NCBI GenBank assembly: GCA_902797915.1
Contig: CADBUK010000130.1
Span: forward strand, 1-7,637
DNA length: 7,637 nt
Direction: 5' to 3'
From: Oscillospiraceae bacterium
GTDB taxonomy: Bacteria; Bacillota; Clostridia; Oscillospirales; Acutalibacteraceae
A model generated the notes under the pieces. The model did not search any database. It was not told the DNA's origin and was given only the letters and a program-made list of their open reading frames with translations. Positions 5,303 to 7,637 of the stretch are shown here, piece by piece. Both the position numbers and the translations under genes were made by a program. How positions within the stretch are numbered: position 1 is the stretch's first letter; every line of letters begins with the position of its first letter.

Positions 5303-5331
5303 AAAAAGACGCTCAGCCGAGCGTCTTTTTT
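5303..5331. terminator. Bidirectional terminator between convergent genes
   Basis: GACGCTC (5308-5314) and GAGCGTC (5319-5325) form a perfect seven-pair stem with an AGCC loop, flanked by seven A residues upstream of the hairpin on the plus strand and by seven T residues downstream. Either strand therefore yields a hairpin plus U-tract. It serves the acyltransferase gene (stop at 5300-5302) and the PAP2 gene (stop at 5337-5339), which are only 34 bases apart. Confidence 0.93.
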
Positions 5332-5336
5332 ATGTA

Positions 5337-6248
5337 TTATTCAGCGGTTTCGCCGTTTAACTGTTTCCAGTGGATTTTGCAGTATTCTTTGCCGTCGATG
5401 GGAGGATAATCCTCATCGTCAACCCTTGCTTCATTGTAGCAGTCGTAATCCTCGCCTACATAAGCGCAGCGAACGGCGCTCTCTCCGCCCTCTGAAAGAG
5501 AAGGAACGAAAGCAACGCAGAAAAGAGCAACTACAACAACTACGATTGCAATTATACCGCCCTTGCCCTCAGTCCATTTAAAAGGTTTAAGTTTTGCAAC
5601 ATCAAGCTTTTGAAGAGCCGTGAAGGGCTTTTTGTTTTCAATAAGATACATAAAGAATTTAGAAATAAAGTAGCCGATAAGACCTGCGCATACGCCTACG
5701 ATTAAGCCGCCGATAACGTCGGTTGCATAATGCACCATCAGGTAAACGCGGCTGCCCATTGTGCAGAAAGCGAGCACGGGGAAAATCCACGCAATTTTCT
5801 TTTTACCTTCCTTTGTAAAGCAAAGGCAGAGCGCGGTAGCCATTTCAAAAGCAGCGGTTGTGTGACCCGAGGGGAAGGAATAATCGCTTTCGCTCAGTGC
5901 GCCTGCGCCGAGATAAGCCGCCCAGTATTCAGCATTGCCCTGAAGGGTGTTATACGGTCTGATTCTGAGAACCGCCGGCTTAACAAGTACGTTTGTAATA
6001 AGCGTGCCCGTAATAATTGCAAAGCAGAGCGCGAAGCCGTACCTTCTTGTTTTCTTAAAGAACATCAGCACAACGGCAACAATAACCATCGGAATAACGA
6101 AAGCCTCATCGCCGAGGGTTGTGAAAGCCTTTGCAAGCCATGTAAAAAAGCCGTTTTGCATTGCGGCAAAAAATTTGAAGATTGCAATATCAAAGTCATA
6201 AAAGGTGCTGTTGATAGAATCTCCGATTGATAAAACAAAGGAACCCAT
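5337..6248 (-). CDS. PAP2-family membrane phosphatase with cysteine-rich tail
   Basis: The 303-residue product belongs to the PAP2 superfamily, which removes phosphate from lipids such as phosphatidic acid, phosphatidylglycerol phosphate or undecaprenyl pyrophosphate. All three catalytic motifs are intact: K90-x6-R97-P98 (KPAVLRIRP), PSGH at 126-129, and S166-R167-x5-H173-x3-D177 (SRVYLMVHYATD). Hydrophobic segments flank them at roughly 47-64, 71-90, 133-145, 153-165 and 178-203. After a basic linker a further hydrophobic segment (230-249) is followed by an acidic tail of about 54 residues with C261, C270, C290 and H293, which is unusual for the family. A GGAGG site (6255-6259) lies six bases before the ATG. 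The exact lipid substrate is not determinable; undecaprenyl pyrophosphate or phosphatidylglycerol phosphate are reasonable guesses. Confidence 0.93.
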   Translation of the reverse strand: MGSFVLSIGDSINSTFYDFDIAIFKFFAAMQNGFFTWLAKAFTTLGDEAFVIPMVIVAVVLMFFKKTRRYGFALCFAIITGTLITNVLVKPAVLRIRPYNTLQGNAEYWAAYLGAGALSESDYSFPSGHTTAAFEMATALCLCFTKEGKKKIAWIFPVLAFCTMGSRVYLMVHYATDVIGGLIVGVCAGLIGYFISKFFMYLIENKKPFTALQKLDVAKLKPFKWTEGKGGIIAIVVVVVALFCVAFVPSLSEGGESAVRCAYVGEDYDCYNEARVDDEDYPPIDGKEYCKIHWKQLNGETAE

Positions 6249-6290
6249 AAATTACCTCCATAAAAAATTTAACTTTTATAGGACTTACTT

Positions 6291-6319
6291 ATATTAACAA
6301 ATATGCGCAGATTTTTCAA
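6291..6319 (-). promoter_or_regulatory. Probable promoter of the PAP2 gene
   Basis: On the minus strand TTGAAA (6314-6319) and TAATAT (6291-6296) are separated by exactly 17 bases, matching five and four consensus positions. A start near 6284 would leave about 36 bases of leader containing the GGAGG site. Confidence 0.6.
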
Positions 6320-6332
6320 GATAATATTTTAC

Positions 6333-6361
6333 TTTAATATTGCGCAAAAATATGATATTAT
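6333..6361 (+). promoter_or_regulatory. Possible promoter of the J-domain gene
   Basis: TATTAT (6356-6361) on the plus strand is a fair -10 element, 17 bases after TTTAAT (6333-6338), which is a poor -35. An overlapping TATAAA (6359-6364) is an alternative. The region between the two divergent genes is almost pure A/T, so this assignment is uncertain. Confidence 0.35.
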
Positions 6362-6389
6362 AAATTAACAACAAAAACCAAGGTGAAAT

Positions 6390-6947
6390 ATGAACAATAA
6401 TCCTTACAGGGTTTTGGGTGTGCCTGACGGAGCTTCTTACGAGGAATGCACCAAAGCATACAAAAGGCTTGCAAAAGAATACCACCCCGACCTTAACAAC
6501 AACAGCGAAGCCGCCGTTAAAAAAATGACGGAAATAAACGCTGCGTACGAGCAGATAAAAAAAGACGGCGCCTCCCATTCAACAAGGAAAAGCAGCCGAC
6601 AATATACGGAAGAACAAAAAAGCGGCGAGGACAGAACGCATCTTAACGCCGCGGCGCAGTTTATTGAAAACCGCCAGTACGCGCAGGCGCTTAATGTTCT
6701 GAGCCGAATTGAAACCCGTTCGGCTGAATGGTATTACCTTGCGGCAATTGCAAACGAACGGGCGGGCAGAGACAGAATAGCTTTCAATCACATTCAGGAA
6801 GCTTACGTGATGGAGCCGTCAAACAAAACCTACAAAGAGATTTACGACCGACTTGTAAAAAAAGGCGCAAATCAACGCCCGTCGGCACAGAGCGCGTATT
6901 ACGGAGATTACACCGTTCCCTACCCGACGAGAAAACGAAAAAAATAG
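6390..6947 (+). CDS. J-domain protein with TPR-like C-terminal region
   Basis: The 185-residue product has an N-terminal J-domain (about 3-60). It shows NPYRVLGVPDGASYEE, the helix AYKRLAKEYHPDLN with the essential HPD at 32-34, and the closing helix INAAYEQIKK. J-domains stimulate the ATPase of DnaK-type Hsp70 chaperones. There is no Gly/Phe region and no zinc finger, so it is a class C J-protein rather than DnaJ itself. After a polar linker (60-83), residues 84-155 form helices with a tetratricopeptide-like look (AAAQFIENRQYAQALNVL, then EWYYLAAIANERAGRD, then AFNHIQEAYVMEPSNKTY), suggesting binding of a partner. The last 30 residues are basic and tyrosine-rich. An AAGGTGA ribosome binding site (6380-6386) precedes the ATG. 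It appears to be a single-gene unit; its client or DnaK partner is unknown. Confidence 0.9.
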   Translation: MNNNPYRVLGVPDGASYEECTKAYKRLAKEYHPDLNNNSEAAVKKMTEINAAYEQIKKDGASHSTRKSSRQYTEEQKSGEDRTHLNAAAQFIENRQYAQALNVLSRIETRSAEWYYLAAIANERAGRDRIAFNHIQEAYVMEPSNKTYKEIYDRLVKKGANQRPSAQSAYYGDYTVPYPTRKRKK

Positions 6948-6954
6948 CACATAG

Positions 6955-6990
6955 AAAGGCTGTTTCGAGAATTTCGAAACAGCCTTTTTT
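6955..6990 (+). terminator. Intrinsic terminator of the J-domain gene
   Basis: GGCTGTTTCGA (6958-6968) and TCGAAACAGCC (6974-6984) form a perfect 11-pair stem with a five-base loop, extended by AAA/TTT and followed by TTTTTT on the plus strand. In the reverse direction the tract after the stem is only TTTCTAT, so termination of the convergent GNAT gene here would be weaker. The GNAT stop codon (6989-6991) overlaps the T-tract. Confidence 0.92.
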
Positions 6991-7537
6991 ATTCAAGCTC
7001 AAGACGCATTAAGACGAGCTCCTGCCAGCCTGTAAAGCGTGAGCAAAAGCCGCGCGGATTTCTGCCGTATTCAACGAAGCCGACGCTTTCATAAAGCGAA
7101 ATTGCGTTTTTGTTTTCGGCGACAACGTCAAGTTCAAGCTGGGTATAGCCCGCCGCTTTGGCGCACTCAATGCACGCCTCGGTTAACGCGCGACCTATGC
7201 CGAGACCCCAGTAAGACTTGTCAACGCTTATTCCGAACTCGGCGCGGTGCTTAACCTTATACTTTTTACCCAAAGCGCCTATACCTGCGGAAGCTACAAT
7301 TTTACCGTCAAGCTCGGCAATAATCTCAATTTCATCAGGGCTTTCCGTTTTTTCTTTAAGAAACTCCGCTTCCTGCTCCGCATTAAAGCTGTTTTCATCG
7401 GGATAACTGAGAAGAAAATCCGTCTGCTCGTGAGTAAGATTGAAAATTTCAAGCAAAGCGGTGCCGTCCTTTTCATCGCCGTTGCGCAGACGGCACTCGG
7501 CACCGTTTTTCAGTTTTATGGTCTTATTGTATTTCAT
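6989..7537 (-). CDS. GNAT-family N-acetyltransferase
   Basis: The 182-residue product is a GNAT-fold acetyltransferase that uses acetyl-CoA. Residues 101-130 contain the core: the strand AEFGISVDKSYWGLGIGRAL, whose WGLGIGR (110-116) is the pyrophosphate-binding loop, followed by the helix TEACIECAKAAG. The strand LELDVVAEN and the motif ENKNAISLYESVGF (141-154) complete the acetyl-CoA side and active region, and the end WQELVLMRLELE is the usual final strand. The N-terminal third probably forms the acceptor side, so the substrate could be a protein N-terminus, a polyamine or another small amine; I cannot say which. The start at 7535-7537 has an AAAGGA ribosome binding site. It appears monocistronic with its own promoter. 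Confidence 0.9.
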   Translation of the reverse strand: MKYNKTIKLKNGAECRLRNGDEKDGTALLEIFNLTHEQTDFLLSYPDENSFNAEQEAEFLKEKTESPDEIEIIAELDGKIVASAGIGALGKKYKVKHRAEFGISVDKSYWGLGIGRALTEACIECAKAAGYTQLELDVVAENKNAISLYESVGFVEYGRNPRGFCSRFTGWQELVLMRLELE

Positions 7538-7570
7538 AGAGAAATCCTTTACCGTTCAAGAGTATTTTGA

Positions 7571-7588
7571 TATATAATGTATTATATA
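7571..7588. repeat. A/T inverted repeat over the GNAT promoter -10
   Basis: TATATAAT (7571-7578) and ATTATATA (7581-7588) are perfect inverted arms around a GT centre. The right arm contains the likely -10 element of the GNAT gene. It may be an operator or simply back-to-back -10-like sequence. Confidence 0.35.
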
Positions 7589-7609
7589 CTTTCTTTATAA
7601 TAAAAACAA
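7581..7609 (-). promoter_or_regulatory. Probable promoter of the GNAT gene
   Basis: On the minus strand a perfect TATAAT (7581-7586) lies 17 bases after TTGTTT (7604-7609), which shares the TTG of the -35 consensus. A start near 7574 gives a leader of about 37 bases. Confidence 0.55.
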
Positions 7610-7611
7610 CC

Positions 7612-7635
7612 TATAATTCCTCATTCCGAATTATA
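7612..7635. repeat. Inverted repeat upstream of the GNAT promoter
   Basis: TATAATTC (7612-7619) and GAATTATA (7628-7635) are perfect eight-base arms with an eight-base loop, directly upstream of the GNAT -35 element. This could be a regulator-binding site or belong to whatever lies beyond the window edge. Confidence 0.35.
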
Positions 7636-7637
7636 AA

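Noticed and set aside
5730..6230. A 166-codon plus-strand frame opposite the PAP2 gene
   Set aside because: It is a shadow of the PAP2 coding strand. Its composition is unlike a protein family, it has no ribosome binding site, and the opposite strand encodes intact catalytic motifs.
1..7637. CRISPR arrays, tRNA or rRNA genes, insertion sequences and phage genes
   Set aside because: I looked for regular direct repeats, tRNA-like cloverleaf sequence, transposase or integrase motifs and terminal repeats, and saw none.

Overview
The window looks like part of a chromosome from a Gram-positive Firmicute, most likely a gut-type Clostridia of the Ruminococcaceae/Oscillospiraceae kind. This placement is an inference from the style of the ribosomal proteins, strong AGGAGG-type ribosome binding sites, near-consensus sigma-A promoters, intrinsic terminators with long U-tracts, and a BclA-like protein of a sort common in such genomes. 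No marker in the window settles the genus.

Positions 1-3440 (minus strand) hold the promoter-proximal part of the S10 ribosomal protein operon in canonical order: rpsJ (S10), rplC (L3), rplD (L4), rplW (L23), rplB (L2) and rpsS (S19, cut by the window edge). Transcription should start near 3404 from a perfect TTGACA-N17-TATAAT promoter with an A/T-rich upstream element. Between that start and the rpsJ start codon lies a roughly 310-nt leader rich in perfect hairpins and with competing long-range pairings. It is the best candidate in the window for an undescribed regulatory RNA. A second unusual spacer of 105 nt between rplW and rplB also has complementary segments and a possible internal promoter.

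Positions 3440-4234 hold an A/T-rich spacer, a strong terminator, and a minus-strand gene for a small protein with a six-cysteine head and a BclA-like C-terminal jelly-roll domain. Its likely promoter overlaps, back to back, a perfect consensus promoter driving the plus-strand gene for a membrane acyltransferase (acyltransferase_3 family, 4235-5302).

Positions 5300-7637 alternate in orientation. The acyltransferase gene converges on a PAP2-family membrane phosphatase gene (minus) through a bidirectional terminator. The phosphatase gene diverges from a J-domain protein gene (plus), which in turn converges on a GNAT acetyltransferase gene (minus) through a second hairpin terminator. These four genes look like single-gene transcription units. 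Two act on cell-envelope substrates, but nothing in the sequence ties them into one pathway.
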